Positions 10,623 through 20,081 of a DNA stretch of 64,000 nucleotides are shown in pieces. A model generated the notes under the pieces. That model was not told where the DNA came from. It saw only the letters and a list, made by a program, of their open reading frames with translations, and did not search any database. Where the stretch lies: contig NZ_JAMQJY010000001.1 in assembly GCF_023703085.1 (NCBI RefSeq), positions 310,001-374,000 of the forward strand, given 5' to 3'. Both the position numbers and the translations under genes were made by a program. The DNA comes from Alkalicoccobacillus plakortidis. Its GTDB lineage: Bacteria > Bacillota > Bacilli > Bacillales > Bacillaceae_D. Each line of letters begins with the position of its first letter. Position 1 is the stretch's first letter.

Positions 10623-11871
10623 ATGAGTACCGTTCATTTAGAAGACATTATGATTGCGCATCAACGGATTAAAGACGTTGTCACGCATACGCCTCTGCAG
10701 TTGGACCAGGTTTTATCAGAGCGGTATGACTGTAATGTGTATCTGAAAAGAGAAGACCTTCAAGTCGTTCGTTCCTTTAAAATAAGAGGAGCTTTTTATC
10801 AAATTTCAAGCCTAACTCAAGAAGAGTTGAGTAAAGGTGTTGTATGTGCAAGTGCAGGGAACCACGCACAGGGTGTCGCTTACTCCTGTCAGGCTCTGAA
10901 AATTAATGGTACCATTTTTATGCCAACCACTACTCCAAGGCAAAAGGTTGATCAAGTAAACTTTTTTGGTAAAGAATTTGTTAAGGTTGTTCTTGTTGGA
11001 GATACATTTGATGATTCTTATAATGAAGCGATGGTTTATTGTGATGAACATGATATGTCCTTTATCCATCCATTTAATCAAGAAAAAATCATTGTTGGCC
11101 AAGGCACAGTTGGAATGGAAATCTTAAATGATACCGAGTGTCAGATTGACTACATTTTTTCCTCTATCGGTGGTGGGGGATTAATAAGTGGCATCAGTAC
11201 ATATATAAAAAGTGTTAGCCCTTATACAAAAATGATCGGCTGTGAACCTCTAGGAGCTGCTTCGATGAAGGAATCCTTAAAGCAAGGAAAAGTTGTCGAG
11301 CTTGAACAAATAGACAAGTTTGTTGATGGTGCAGCTGTTAAACGCGTAGGGGATTTAGCATTCGATATCTGTAAAGAGACACTAGACGATATCATCTTAG
11401 TTCCTGAAGGGAAAATCTGTACCACCATTCTTGAACTCTATAATCAAAATGCGATAGTAGCTGAACCAGCAGGAGCGATGCCAATTGCAGCGTTAGACTT
11501 TTATCGTGAGCAGATAAAAGGAAAAACGGTTGTTTGTGTTGTGAGTGGAGGCAATAATGATATCGGGAGGATGGAAGAGATGCGTGAACGTTCATTAATT
11601 TATGAAGGACTTCAGCACTATTTCATGATTCAGTTTCCACAGAGAGCTTGGTGCACTACGTGAATTTATTCAAGAAGTGCTTGGACCTGAAGACGATATT
11701 ACACGCTTTGAATACACCAAGAAGAATAATCGTTCAAATGGACCTGTTTTAATTGGGGTTGAACTTGCTTACAACAAGGATTATGGTCGCTTAATTGATC
11801 GATTAAAAGAGAGAAATTTTGAGTATCAGGAAATTAATAAGGACGAGAATCTATTTCATCTGTTAATTTGA
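10623..11871 (+). CDS. ilvA: Threonine dehydratase IlvA, one frameshift lesion
   Basis: PLP-dependent deaminase converting threonine to 2-oxobutanoate, the entry to isoleucine synthesis. The PLP lysine lies in [10 protein letters not shown] and the phosphate loop in GGGGLISGI. The catalytic domain fills about the first 320 residues. A shorter C-terminal regulatory (ACT-like) domain with the RAGALREFI motif follows. The frame breaks at 11648-11649, where GCTTGG replaces GCTGG. Removing one T joins the two parts into about 415 residues, close to the usual size for Bacillus IlvA. GAAAGGA lies upstream at long spacing. A terminator follows the stop. Confidence 0.92.
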
Positions 11872-11888
11872 TAATGAGTTTAAAACAA

Positions 11889-11925
11889 ACAGTACGGGAG
11901 TCTCATTCCGTACTGTGTTTTTTTG
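11889..11925 (+). terminator. Terminator after ilvA
   Basis: Stem ACAGTACGG paired with CCGTACTGT, followed by a run of seven T. Confidence 0.85.
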
Positions 11926-12009
11926 GGATTTTCAGTTGGTTCGGTTTTGGCTATAGCGTCGCTCGTGCTATACTAATAGGCAAATGATAGAGAAGGGGTT
12001 TGTTTAGAT

Positions 12010-12534
12010 ATGCGCTTAGAGAATAAAAAAGTTCTAGCTGTTGTTGATGAAGAATTTGAAGATCTAGAGTTATGGTACCCGATTCTTCGTCTGCAGGAAG
12101 AAGGCGCAACGGTAGAGCTTGTTGGGGAAAAGCAAAATCATACCTACATTGGTAAGTATGGTGTGCCCGCAACGACAATCTATTCATATGAGCAAGTAGA
12201 AGCAAGTGATTATGATGCGATTCTTGTTCCTGGTGGTTGGGCACCTGATAAATTAAGACGTTATCCAAAGCTTTTAGAAATTGTAAAAGAGATGGATCAA
12301 GCTCAAAAGCCGATTGGACAAATTTGTCATGCTTGCTGGGTATTGATCTCTGCCGGTATATTAAAAGGGAAAAAAGTAACGAGTACCCCAGGAATCCGCG
12401 ATGATATGGTAAATGCAGGAGCCGAATGGGTAGATGAAGCAGTTGTTGTGGATGGTCATATTGTCTCAAGCCGCCGTCCCCCTGATCTACCTCCTTATGC
12501 AAAAAGATTTGCTGATCTTTTATCGGAATCCTAA
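12010..12534 (+). CDS. DJ-1/PfpI family protein (YraA-like)
   Basis: A 174-residue class I glutamine-amidotransferase-like protein. The nucleophile elbow is IGQICHACWVLISAG (Cys about residue 106), preceded by the acidic residue of DEEFEDLELWYP and followed by TSTPGIRDDM. Members act as chaperones, deglycases or stress proteins (PfpI, YraA, YhbO); the exact activity here is not determined. It carries its own ribosome site (GAAGGGG) and lies 26 bp before rnz, so both may share a promoter. Confidence 0.82.
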   Translation: MRLENKKVLAVVDEEFEDLELWYPILRLQEEGATVELVGEKQNHTYIGKYGVPATTIYSYEQVEASDYDAILVPGGWAPDKLRRYPKLLEIVKEMDQAQKPIGQICHACWVLISAGILKGKKVTSTPGIRDDMVNAGAEWVDEAVVVDGHIVSSRRPPDLPPYAKRFADLLSES

Positions 12535-12559
12535 TAACGAATAATGGAGAACAAGACTC

Positions 12560-13487
12560 ATGGAATTTCATTTTCTCGGTACCGGAGCAGGGGTTCCCTC
12601 GCTCCAACGAAATGTTAGTAGTTTAGCCATTCGTTTTTTACAAGAAAGAGGCACTCAATGGCTAATTGATTGTGGGGAAGCAACACAGCATCAGCTAATG
12701 AAATCGGCTATATCACCTTCACGAATTGATAAGGTTTTTATCACACATTTGCATGGTGACCATATTTACGGACTTCCAGGATTTTTGGGAACTCGCTCGT
12801 TTCAAGGAGCAAGTAGTCCGCTAACGATTTATGGACCTGCTGGCTTAGAATCCTTTATACATGCAGCCCTTTCTGTTTCAAGAACACAACTCAGGTATGA
12901 GCTAGATATTGTTGAAGTTCATCATGGGCTAACGATTGACGCTGGTTTTGCTACCGTAACGGTTTGTCAGCTCCAAGCATACAATTGATAGTTATGCCTA
13001 CCGGTTGGAAGAGAATAATAAACCAGGTGAGCTTCATGTAGAGAAATTACGTTCATTAAATATCCCTCCCGGACCAATCTACCAACGAATTAAACAAGGT
13101 GAAATGGTTTCATTAGAGGATGGTCGTGCGATAAATGGGGCTGATTTTATTGGTTCGCCCAAAAAGGGACGCGTAGTTGTCATAGCTGGAGACACGCAGC
13201 CAATTCCTGAAATGGTTGAATTTGCAAAACATGCTGATTTATTAATACATGAGGCAACATTCCGTTCAGGATTGGAAGCTAATGCCCACGAATTTGGTCA
13301 TTCTACTATTGCTGATGCGGCAAGCATTGCAAAAGAAGCACAGGTTAACCAATTAATTCTCACGCATATCAGTTCACGTTACTTAAATGAGGAAGATGAG
13401 TTTCAACAAGAAGCACTTGATTCTTTTGAAAACACGTGGATTGCGAAGGATTTGGCTGTCTTTCATCTAGACACCATTCAAGAGTAA
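12560..13487 (+). CDS. rnz: Ribonuclease Z, one frameshift lesion
   Basis: tRNA 3'-processing endonuclease of the metallo-beta-lactamase fold. The zinc-binding motif [13 protein letters not shown] lies near residue 60. Further ligands are in HEATF, the HEFGHST block and THISSRY near the C-terminus. The frame breaks at 12975-12976, where CCAAGC stands for CCAGC. Removing one A joins the halves as [15 protein letters not shown] and gives about 308 residues, the normal length. rnz is essential in B. subtilis, so a true knockout is unlikely. TGGAGA precedes the ATG. Confidence 0.92.
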
Positions 13488-13514
13488 TGCCGAGCGTTTG
13501 TTTTAGGAGGAATG

Positions 13515-13835
13515 ATGTTGATAGAACGATCTGAAGGTGAAATAACTAAACGGTTAGAAGAAAAAGATGAGCTAGTCATTGTGTTTGTTCATACACCATT
13601 ATGTGGGACTTGTAAACGAGCTGCATCAATGCTTACCATCTTGGAGCAGACATATGAAGAGTTAGAGATTAATCAGTTAAATATTAATCAATATCCTTCC
13701 TTTGCGCAAACATGGCAAATTCAGAGTGTTCCTTGTTTGCTTATTTTTCAGAAGGGCTTAGGCGTTGAACGTCGATATGCATTTCAATCAATTCCAAGCC
13801 CTTCACTCATTACTTCAACCATACACAACAAATAA
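13515..13835 (+). CDS. Thioredoxin-family protein (CGTC active site)
   Basis: A protein of about 106 residues with a thioredoxin fold, active site TPLCGTCKRA (about residues 30-40) and a cis-Pro region SVPCLLIF. The active site CGTC differs from the canonical CGPC, as in the YusE/YtpP-type proteins. The start is uncertain. AGGAGG ends at 13510, so ATG 13515 or TTG 13518 is spaced better than ATG 13512. It is the first of three consecutive thiol-disulfide genes and is probably co-transcribed with the bacilliredoxin that follows. Confidence 0.8.
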   Translation: MLIERSEGEITKRLEEKDELVIVFVHTPLCGTCKRAASMLTILEQTYEELEINQLNINQYPSFAQTWQIQSVPCLLIFQKGLGVERRYAFQSIPSPSLITSTIHNK

Positions 13836-13870
13836 AATTAGTGTTACAACGACAAAAGGAGAGTGACAGT

Positions 13871-14314
13871 ATGTCCATGCATTATGATGAATATATGAAA
13901 CAAGTCGTATTACCAATGAGAGCCGAATTATCGGAGAATGGATTTAAAGAGTTATTATCTGCATCTGATGTGGATGAATACATGGAGCAGGCTGAAGGGA
14001 CAACACTTGTTGTTGTTAATTCTGTATGTGGTTGTGCAGCTGGGTTGGCTCGCCCCTCAGCAGTAACTTCATTAATGCATGATCATAAACCAGATCATTT
14101 AGTGACGGTTTTTGCAGGACAGGACAAAGAAGCGACAGCACAGTTCCGTTCGTATATTTCTGAAGTACCACCTTCTTCACCCTCTATGGCTTTGTTTAAA
14201 GGAAAAGAATTGGTTCATTTTATTCCACGAGATGAAATTGAAGGTCATGAACCTGAATCGATTATTCGAAACCTAGCACTAGCTTATAATAAGTTTTGTG
14301 CAAACGAGGCATAA
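13871..14314 (+). CDS. brxA: Bacilliredoxin BrxA (YphP)
   Basis: BrxA removes bacillithiol from S-bacillithiolated proteins after oxidative stress. The 147-residue product keeps the CGC active site in NSVCGCAAGLARP, then TVFAGQDKEATA, PPSSPSMA and HFIPRDEIEGH, all hallmarks of the BrxA/BrxB family. It is closer to BrxA (YphP) than BrxB because of MSMHYDEYMKQ and VVVNSVCGCAAGLARP. ATG 13871 follows AAAGGAGAG; an upstream in-frame start has no ribosome site. The next gene begins about 2 bp after the stop, indicating coupling. Confidence 0.93.
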   Translation: MSMHYDEYMKQVVLPMRAELSENGFKELLSASDVDEYMEQAEGTTLVVVNSVCGCAAGLARPSAVTSLMHDHKPDHLVTVFAGQDKEATAQFRSYISEVPPSSPSMALFKGKELVHFIPRDEIEGHEPESIIRNLALAYNKFCANEA

Positions 14315-14316
14315 CA

Positions 14317-14736
14317 ATGCGACCGGCACCATCCTTTACTTTGCAAAACGATTTGACGAACGAGAGCTGTTCATTGCAGCAGTTCTCAGGTCAAGCTGTC
14401 ATGCTGACATTTTGGACAAGCTGGTGTCCTGATTCGAGGGTAGACCTTGCTCTTAAACAACGTTTGTTTCAAGCGATGGATCAATCAAAAATGCAAATGC
14501 TCATGATTAATGTAACAGCAAGAGAGCGTATTGAAGATCTTAGTGCATTTGTACATGAACAAGGTTATACATTTCCTGTTTTGCTAGATGAGGGTCGAAC
14601 GGTTTACGATTTATATAAATGCCAAGGGGTTCCGACTACGATCTTCATCAATTCGCAGCAAGAAATCGAATCAGTTTTAGGGGATCAAGCTTCGTTTCAA
14701 GAGGTAACAGAAGGGTTAGCGTCCTTATTAAAATGA
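14317..14736 (+). CDS. TlpA/ResA-type thioredoxin-like protein lacking the resolving Cys
   Basis: A 139-residue AhpC/TSA-Redoxin-type domain. The active-site position reads FWTSWCPDSR, so the usual CxxC is CPDS with one Cys only. VPTTIFI carries the cis-Pro loop. There is no signal peptide or membrane anchor, unlike ResA or StoA, so it should be cytoplasmic. It nearly abuts brxA, suggesting a joint role in thiol repair. A single-Cys site points to a peroxidase-like or monothiol mechanism rather than disulfide exchange (inference). Confidence 0.75.
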   Translation: MRPAPSFTLQNDLTNESCSLQQFSGQAVMLTFWTSWCPDSRVDLALKQRLFQAMDQSKMQMLMINVTARERIEDLSAFVHEQGYTFPVLLDEGRTVYDLYKCQGVPTTIFINSQQEIESVLGDQASFQEVTEGLASLLK

Positions 14737-14779
14737 AAAACGTCCTCAGGTCAATATAATGGCCTGAGGACGTTTTTTA
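14736..14779. terminator. Terminator after the thiol-redox operon
   Basis: Stem AAAAACGTCCTCAGG paired with CCTGAGGACGTTTTTT. It is symmetric enough to serve the convergent phosphoesterase gene too. Confidence 0.88.
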
Positions 14780-14793
14780 ATGTTAGCTAGCTT

Positions 14794-15516
14794 TTATGGA
14801 CGAACGCCATAAAAAATGACCGTACCAAGTTGTTTTAGGTTTGGATAACCACTTTGGCGATACAACTCTACTACATGTTCTCTGTTATAAGGAACACGAT
14901 TTAAATGAAAGCGGTGCCGACCTTCTTCGACATCAATAACTAGGTAAGAGGCGAGTGGGTGCCCGTCAAATGGCAGTCCAACACTACCTGTATTAATGAC
15001 ACTTTTTCCGTGAAGTGAACGTACATAAGGGATATGTGTGTGGCCGTATACATAGATATCGGCTTCATCTTTTTGCATAATGACATTTTCAATGGCTTCA
15101 GAGTCATCGACATTCACGATATCATATAAGCTATCAGGTGTAGCGTGGAAGGCGTGAATGATGGAATCCAATTCATCGAGTACAAATTCTTTTGGAAGTT
15201 GCTTCAAATATTCTAGATCCTCTTCGGATAACCTTTGCAAGGTCCAATTGCGTTCTTCGTTTAAAATCGTCAAAGCTTCTTCAGGGAAATCTCCCTCCCT
15301 AAAACCATCTGTAAGCCACTCGTCTGCATTTCCTTTAATTACTTCAACAGACTCAAGACCTTGGATTAACTCAAGCACTCTTTTAGGTTCAGGGCCTCTA
15401 AAACATAGGTCACCTAATATGTAAATCTTATCAATTTCCTGCTGGTTCAGTTCGTTTAGTACGGCTTCTAGTGCAGTAGCGTTTCCATGAATATCTGATA
15501 AAAAAGCGAGTTTCAT
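14794..15516 (-). CDS. Calcineurin-like metallophosphoesterase (YfcE-type)
   Basis: A 240-residue phosphoesterase. Metal-binding motifs are SDIHGN (about residues 7-12), LGDLCFRGP (about 34-42), KGNADEW (about 62) and YGHTHIPY (about 157-164), in the order typical of the YfcE/YmdB-like superfamily. NTGSVG follows, also typical. The substrate cannot be told from sequence. AAAGGAGG precedes the ATG. Monocistronic, convergent with the redox operon. Confidence 0.85.
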   Translation of the reverse strand: MKLAFLSDIHGNATALEAVLNELNQQEIDKIYILGDLCFRGPEPKRVLELIQGLESVEVIKGNADEWLTDGFREGDFPEEALTILNEERNWTLQRLSEEDLEYLKQLPKEFVLDELDSIIHAFHATPDSLYDIVNVDDSEAIENVIMQKDEADIYVYGHTHIPYVRSLHGKSVINTGSVGLPFDGHPLASYLVIDVEEGRHRFHLNRVPYNREHVVELYRQSGYPNLKQLGTVIFYGVRP

Positions 15517-15664
15517 ATCTCTATTACCTCCTTTTAAGTATAGTGTAACAGAGAATCATAAAAAAAGCGTGTTCAAACCTATCACCTCAAGTGGGTACAA
15601 TTGTTTATCAACCCAAACTTGTGTTAAAATCGGGCTATGCAACGTCGAGAAGGAGGAGATAGCA

Positions 15665-16798
15665 TTGAAAATTATCTCAATTGAACCAACACCAAGTCCA
15701 AATACTATGAAGTTAATTTTAAGCGAACATCTAAAGGGTGGTTCCCAAAATACATATCACGTATCTAATTATGAAGGTGCACCAACTTTTATCCACTCTT
15801 TATTTGAGATAGAAGGAGTAAAGTCGGTTTATCATGTAGCAGACTTTTTAGCGATCGATCGCCATCCGAAAGCAGACTGGAAAGTGATTCTCCCTCAGGT
15901 CCGGGAGGTATTTGGGGAAGATGCCGAAGCAGTAAAAGATGAACAATCATCACTTGATGGATTTGGCGAAGTAACCGTTCAGCTTCAACTATTTAAACAA
16001 ATTCCTATGCAAATAAAGTTAACAGATGGAGAACAAGAAAAAAGGCAAGGTCTGCCTGAACGATTTGCACTTGCGGTCGCAGATGCGCAGCAACCGGATG
16101 ATAATGTAGTAATGGAAAGAAAGTGGCAGGACCACGGTATTCGTTACGGAGAGCTAGAGAGTATTGCACAAGAAATAGCAGAAGAAATCTCGGCTACCTA
16201 TACACAACGTCGTTTGGATGCCCTTGTGAAGCAAGCAACATCTCCTGAAGAAACGGTATCTAATGCATTCCTTGATCGATATACAGTCACACTTGAAATG
16301 CTAGATGCAGAGGACTGGCGTGAGCGTTATGCAGCGCTTGATCAGATGGATCCAAAACCATCAGATCTACCAGTTTTAGAAAAAGCATTAGAAGATGAAA
16401 AAGCATCTATCCGCAGATTAGCTGTTGTTTATATCGGAATGCTTGAGGAATCGGATATTTTGCCTTACCTATATAAAGCACTTGAGGACCCTTCCATTAC
16501 CGTAAGACGAACAGCAGGAGACTGTGTGTCTGATCTTGGAGATCCTGCTGCTATTCCAGCAATGATTAAATCGCTTCAAGACAAAAGTAAATTGGTTCGA
16601 TGGAGAGCTGCAATGTTCCTATACGAAGAAGGAGACGAATCAGCACTAGAAGCATTAAAAGTATCTGAATCAGATCCTGAATTCGAAGTAGCTTTGCAAG
16701 CTAAAATGGCCTTAGAGCGTATTGCTGGTGGAGAAGAAGCCAAGGGTTCTGTGTGGAAACAAATGACAGAAGCTCGTAACCAACAGGAGGAATCTTAA
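15665..16798 (+). CDS. ypgR: Conserved virulence factor C-like protein (YpgR/CvfC): NifU-N plus HEAT repeats
   Basis: A 377-residue protein. Residues 1-90 form the Nfu/NifU N-terminal scaffold domain (ISIEPTPSPNTMKL). A linker domain follows, then HEAT-type helical repeats from about 210 to 365 (LEKALEDEKASIRRLAV, YKALEDPSITVRRTAG and related units). B. subtilis YpgR and S. aureus CvfC share this layout; CvfC affects virulence gene expression in S. aureus. The molecular role is unknown. The TTG at 15665 is chosen because AAGGAGGAG precedes it and the family starts there. It overlaps the next start by 1 bp (TAATG). Confidence 0.85.
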   Translation: MKIISIEPTPSPNTMKLILSEHLKGGSQNTYHVSNYEGAPTFIHSLFEIEGVKSVYHVADFLAIDRHPKADWKVILPQVREVFGEDAEAVKDEQSSLDGFGEVTVQLQLFKQIPMQIKLTDGEQEKRQGLPERFALAVADAQQPDDNVVMERKWQDHGIRYGELESIAQEIAEEISATYTQRRLDALVKQATSPEETVSNAFLDRYTVTLEMLDAEDWRERYAALDQMDPKPSDLPVLEKALEDEKASIRRLAVVYIGMLEESDILPYLYKALEDPSITVRRTAGDCVSDLGDPAAIPAMIKSLQDKSKLVRWRAAMFLYEEGDESALEALKVSESDPEFEVALQAKMALERIAGGEEAKGSVWKQMTEARNQQEES

Positions 16799-17022
16799 TG
16801 TCAGTCGAAGAAGAACTACTTAGTGAGTTTGAAGAAAAACAGATGAAAGATTTAATTGAAATGATGGAAGATGCAAAATCGGGTCATCTTAAAGAAGTCG
16901 AATTGGTCGAATCGATTGGTTTGTTATATGATCAAACATTAAATCAAAAACTTCTTACTTGGTTAAAAGAGCAAGGTGTAGAGCTTATTTATGTAACAGA
17001 TGATGAAGAGGTAAATGAATAA
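16798..17022 (+). CDS. Small acidic helical protein, possibly sigma-1.1-like
   Basis: A 74-residue acidic protein translationally coupled to ypgR (TAATG overlap) and to ydbS (its stop overlaps the next ATG). The pattern GHLKEVELVESIGL, about 20 residues, then LLTWLKEQGVELIYVTDDEE resembles the helical module of sigma-70 region 1.1, but this is only a visual similarity. No other family is recognised. The tight spacing suggests one operon with ypgR, ydbS and ydbT. Confidence 0.6.
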   Translation: MSVEEELLSEFEEKQMKDLIEMMEDAKSGHLKEVELVESIGLLYDQTLNQKLLTWLKEQGVELIYVTDDEEVNE

Positions 17023-17498
17023 TGAGAGAAGAGCCGACACAGCGACTCTCCAAAAAATCAATTACGATATGGCGAATTCAGCGTAGTTTGGAGGGACTAA
17101 TGCTGCTAATTTTGCCAATTGCATATGCGGTTTCTTTGAATTACTTTGACTGGCCAATCTGGATCCTTTTTGTTTTAATAGGCATTTTACTTTTATATAT
17201 AGTAGCATTAATCCTCGTTTGGCCACCGATTCAATGGAGGCGTTTTCGGTACCAAGTGCTTGAACAAGAAATTGACATTGTGCAAGGGGTTTTAATTGTT
17301 CGTCGTACATTGGTACCCATGACTAGGATTCAACATGTAGAAACAGAGCAAGGCCCAATTCTTAGAAGGTATAAAATGGCTTCTGTTGAAATTCAAACAG
17401 CAGCAACCACGCATCGTATTCCAGTTCTTCCTATTGAAGAAGCGGATGAGTTACGAGATCAGATCGCCAGACTTGCGGCGGTGGCACTTGATGAATAA
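17022..17498 (+). CDS. ydbS: Bacterial PH-domain membrane protein YdbS
   Basis: A 158-residue protein with two hydrophobic segments (about residues 24-42 and 48-66) followed by a bacterial pleckstrin-like domain (VLEQEIDIVQGVLIVRRT and PMTRIQHVETEQGP). YdbS and YdbT form a pair; in Bacillus velezensis ydbST contributes to immunity against the circular bacteriocin amylocyclicin. It overlaps ydbT by about 8 bp. No bacteriocin gene is visible in this window, so a general envelope role is equally likely. Confidence 0.85.
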   Translation: MREEPTQRLSKKSITIWRIQRSLEGLMLLILPIAYAVSLNYFDWPIWILFVLIGILLLYIVALILVWPPIQWRRFRYQVLEQEIDIVQGVLIVRRTLVPMTRIQHVETEQGPILRRYKMASVEIQTAATTHRIPVLPIEEADELRDQIARLAAVALDE

Positions 17499-18960
17499 TT
17501 TGAAGCGACTGCACCCGTCAGACATGCTTATATCACTTGTTTCAGCAATTAAAAGCTCTATCCTTCCTATTATCGCAACACTTGTTATTGGAGCAGGGAA
17601 TGATAACTCGTATTTTAGTTATTTATGGATTTTGATTTTAGTGTTTGCGGTAGTCAGTTCTGTTCTAACATGGTTTACCTTCTACTATCGTTTGCAAGAA
17701 GGTGAACTATTTATTCAAAAAGGGATATTTGTAAAGAAAAAACGCTATATACAGCGCCAACGTGTACAGAGTATTGATATTACAGCTGGTGTTGTCCAAC
17801 GGATATTCGGTATGGTGCGAATTGATATTGAGACAGCAGGTGGTAATTCAGAAGCAGAAGCGCGCTTAACGGCTGTTACAAAAGCAGAAGCCGAGGCCAT
17901 TCGTAAGGAATTATTAGGCAGAGCTACTGGGGGAGAACAGGAGCAATCAGAGCTTGATTTAGAAGAATCTGATTCAAGTGACATTCCAACAGAACAAGGA
18001 CCTGAATTCACCTGGAAACTTGGCACAGAAAGACTGGTCGCCATGGCTCTTACTTCAAGTGGAGTGGGACTTATTTTTTCTGCAGTTGGTGCATTGTTCG
18101 GTCAATCTTTTCAATTTATCCCAGATGAATGGTTTGACAATTCGTTTGGCTTTGTCACACGCCTAGGCATTTCTTCTGTTTTGACGATTATAGGACTGGT
18201 TTTCCTTGGATTACTTCTTTCGTGGGCGATTTCGAGTGTGATTTCCATCATTAAATATGGAGGATTTCAAATCGAACACTATGGTAGTGAGCTAGTTATT
18301 TCAAGGGGATTACTTGAGAGAAGGCAGTTAACTCTTCAGTTAAATCGCATTACAAGTGTACGACTTGTTCGTAATTTGCTACGCCAACCTCTAGGTTTTG
18401 TCTCCGTTTATGTAGAGAGTGCAGGAGGCGGCTCAAAGGATGAGCAAGCTTCAACGCTGTTAATCCCATTGGTTAAGCAATCAGATTTAGAATCAGTACT
18501 AACTGACATCCTTCCAAATTATTCATTTACTAGGCATTATCAGCCGTTACCATCACATGCATTATGGCGACTTCTCATTCGTTATATAAGCATACCAACG
18601 ATTCTAACAGGCGTAGCTGTTTATTTCTTTTATCCGCTAGGTCTGCTTGGAGTCCTTGTGATTATGGCTAGCGCATGTCTTGCTTGGCTCACATATAAGT
18701 CCGGTGGATCTGGTGCGTATGAAGATTATGTGTGGATTCGATATCGTACATTCAGTTTAATAGAAGTTGTTGCACCTAAATGGAAAGTACAGTCAGCAGA
18801 AAAGCAAGTCTCTATTCTACAAGCTTGGCAAGGATTGGCAACCTATAAGATTACAGTGCAATCGAGTTTGTCAGGTAAATCATTCCAACTTCGTGATTTA
18901 ACCGAGGATCATGCTGACCAAATGTTAGATTGGTACTCCTATACAGCAAAAAAAGGATAA
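17491..18960 (+). CDS. ydbT: Bacterial PH-domain membrane protein YdbT
   Basis: A 489-residue membrane protein with three bPH2-type repeats. Each has a membrane hairpin followed by a beta-rich domain with an LxRIxS/QRVQSI-like motif (QRQRVQSIDITAG, QLNRITSVRLVRN, and a third, weaker copy near the C-terminus). Start ATG 17491 lies inside the end of ydbS, giving translational coupling. Same role as discussed for YdbS: the pair is linked to bacteriocin resistance in B. velezensis and otherwise uncharacterised. It ends at a bidirectional terminator. Confidence 0.85.
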   Translation: MNNLKRLHPSDMLISLVSAIKSSILPIIATLVIGAGNDNSYFSYLWILILVFAVVSSVLTWFTFYYRLQEGELFIQKGIFVKKKRYIQRQRVQSIDITAGVVQRIFGMVRIDIETAGGNSEAEARLTAVTKAEAEAIRKELLGRATGGEQEQSELDLEESDSSDIPTEQGPEFTWKLGTERLVAMALTSSGVGLIFSAVGALFGQSFQFIPDEWFDNSFGFVTRLGISSVLTIIGLVFLGLLLSWAISSVISIIKYGGFQIEHYGSELVISRGLLERRQLTLQLNRITSVRLVRNLLRQPLGFVSVYVESAGGGSKDEQASTLLIPLVKQSDLESVLTDILPNYSFTRHYQPLPSHALWRLLIRYISIPTILTGVAVYFFYPLGLLGVLVIMASACLAWLTYKSGGSGAYEDYVWIRYRTFSLIEVVAPKWKVQSAEKQVSILQAWQGLATYKITVQSSLSGKSFQLRDLTEDHADQMLDWYSYTAKKG

Positions 18961-18981
18961 GCATAAGCTCATCCTTTTTTT
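18948..18981. terminator. Bidirectional terminator after ydbT
   Basis: Hairpin AAAAAAAGGAT paired with ATCCTTTTTTT across a short loop, between convergent genes. Confidence 0.8.
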
Positions 18982-18982
18982 G

Positions 18983-19981
18983 TTATTTTGAAAAGGCGTT
19001 AGAATAAAACACAACAGAACGTTCGCCTTTATCGGTTGTAAATTCAAAGCGATCATAAATTTGATCTTCTTTATCCTTGTATAATGTTCGATCAAAGTGA
19101 TGTTGAACTAATACATACATGTCAGGAGTAGTAAACGTTAAAAAGCTAACTCCTTTAAATACATCTGTTTGTTGGTTACCTAACAATTGATTTAAGAGAG
19201 AATTGTGGCAATGAGTTAATTCATCATCAGATAAACCAAATGCAGCCAAACTATTTTGGAATGCACTTAGAGCAGTTGGCTCAAGTTCATTTTTCCAAAT
19301 GAAGTATGGATTAAATTGTTGCTCATCCATATAAAAGACATCGCCTTCTTTTGCAGTGAAACGCTGTCCTTCATGGCTAACAAAAATCCCATTTGCTTCA
19401 TATTTCCCTCTATACCAAGAAGAATGGTGATTCCAAGTGAATTCAAATGTTGAACCTGTTAGTGGCAAAATTTCGCCATGGTCATTGATAAAATAAAAGG
19501 AAGAATCATTTGCTTGTAAAGTATATTTCGCCATCGATTCCGTTGGTTTTTCAACCGGTTTTTGTGGCCGATCAGGTCGTTGCTTAACCTGTTTAAGCTT
19601 ATTCATATACTGTTCTAGAGTCTGCAACAATTCCGCTTGCCCTTCAGGTTGCTTTTTAAGTTGCTGATATTTTTTACGAAGTCCCGTTGCAATGGATTGT
19701 GCAAAAGATTCAATTTGAACGGTAGAAGCAGCCGCTTCAATCTTTTGACCTTGAACAACCGTCAGCTGTGACTCTTTATATTTCATTTTGTTGACATTAA
19801 TTTGTCCTTTGCTAAACATACTTTGAGGAAGAACTAATACCGACGTAATTTTCACTTTGCCTTTCCATGGTCGTTTTGGTTCCGTGATTACTTCAAGCAA
19901 TTCACCCAAGTAACGACCTTCCGAACCTTCGTCAACAATGACTTTTTTACCGATTGTTTTGTGTGCCTGTACTCGATCCAT
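18983..19981 (-). CDS. Uncharacterised Bacillus protein (possibly DUF2777)
   Basis: A 332-residue soluble protein. The N-terminal 55 residues (IGKKVIVDEGSEGRYLGELLEV) look like a small beta-barrel. A charged helical stretch with Pro/Lys linker (about 90-155) follows, then a mixed alpha/beta C-terminal half. I think it matches the Bacillus DUF2777 family, but that is recall rather than proof, and no function is known. ATG 19981 is chosen because AAAGGTGAGG precedes it with 6-bp spacing; the GTG at 19993 overlaps that site. Confidence 0.6.
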   Translation of the reverse strand: MDRVQAHKTIGKKVIVDEGSEGRYLGELLEVITEPKRPWKGKVKITSVLVLPQSMFSKGQINVNKMKYKESQLTVVQGQKIEAAASTVQIESFAQSIATGLRKKYQQLKKQPEGQAELLQTLEQYMNKLKQVKQRPDRPQKPVEKPTESMAKYTLQANDSSFYFINDHGEILPLTGSTFEFTWNHHSSWYRGKYEANGIFVSHEGQRFTAKEGDVFYMDEQQFNPYFIWKNELEPTALSAFQNSLAAFGLSDDELTHCHNSLLNQLLGNQQTDVFKGVSFLTFTTPDMYVLVQHHFDRTLYKDKEDQIYDRFEFTTDKGERSVVFYSNAFSK

Positions 19982-20081
19982 GGCGACCCTCACCTTTTCA
20001 ACACGTTAATAACGTACTTTAATACATTCTGATTATAGTCTATTATGCCAATTGCTTAGTGAAATCGCAAGAGAGAAGCCT

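Noticed and set aside
11640..11680. Programmed ribosomal frameshifting in ilvA and the other interrupted genes
   Set aside because: The shift site falls in different codon phases and on both DNA strands, and no slippery heptamer or stimulatory structure recurs. A DNA-level or sequencing cause fits better.
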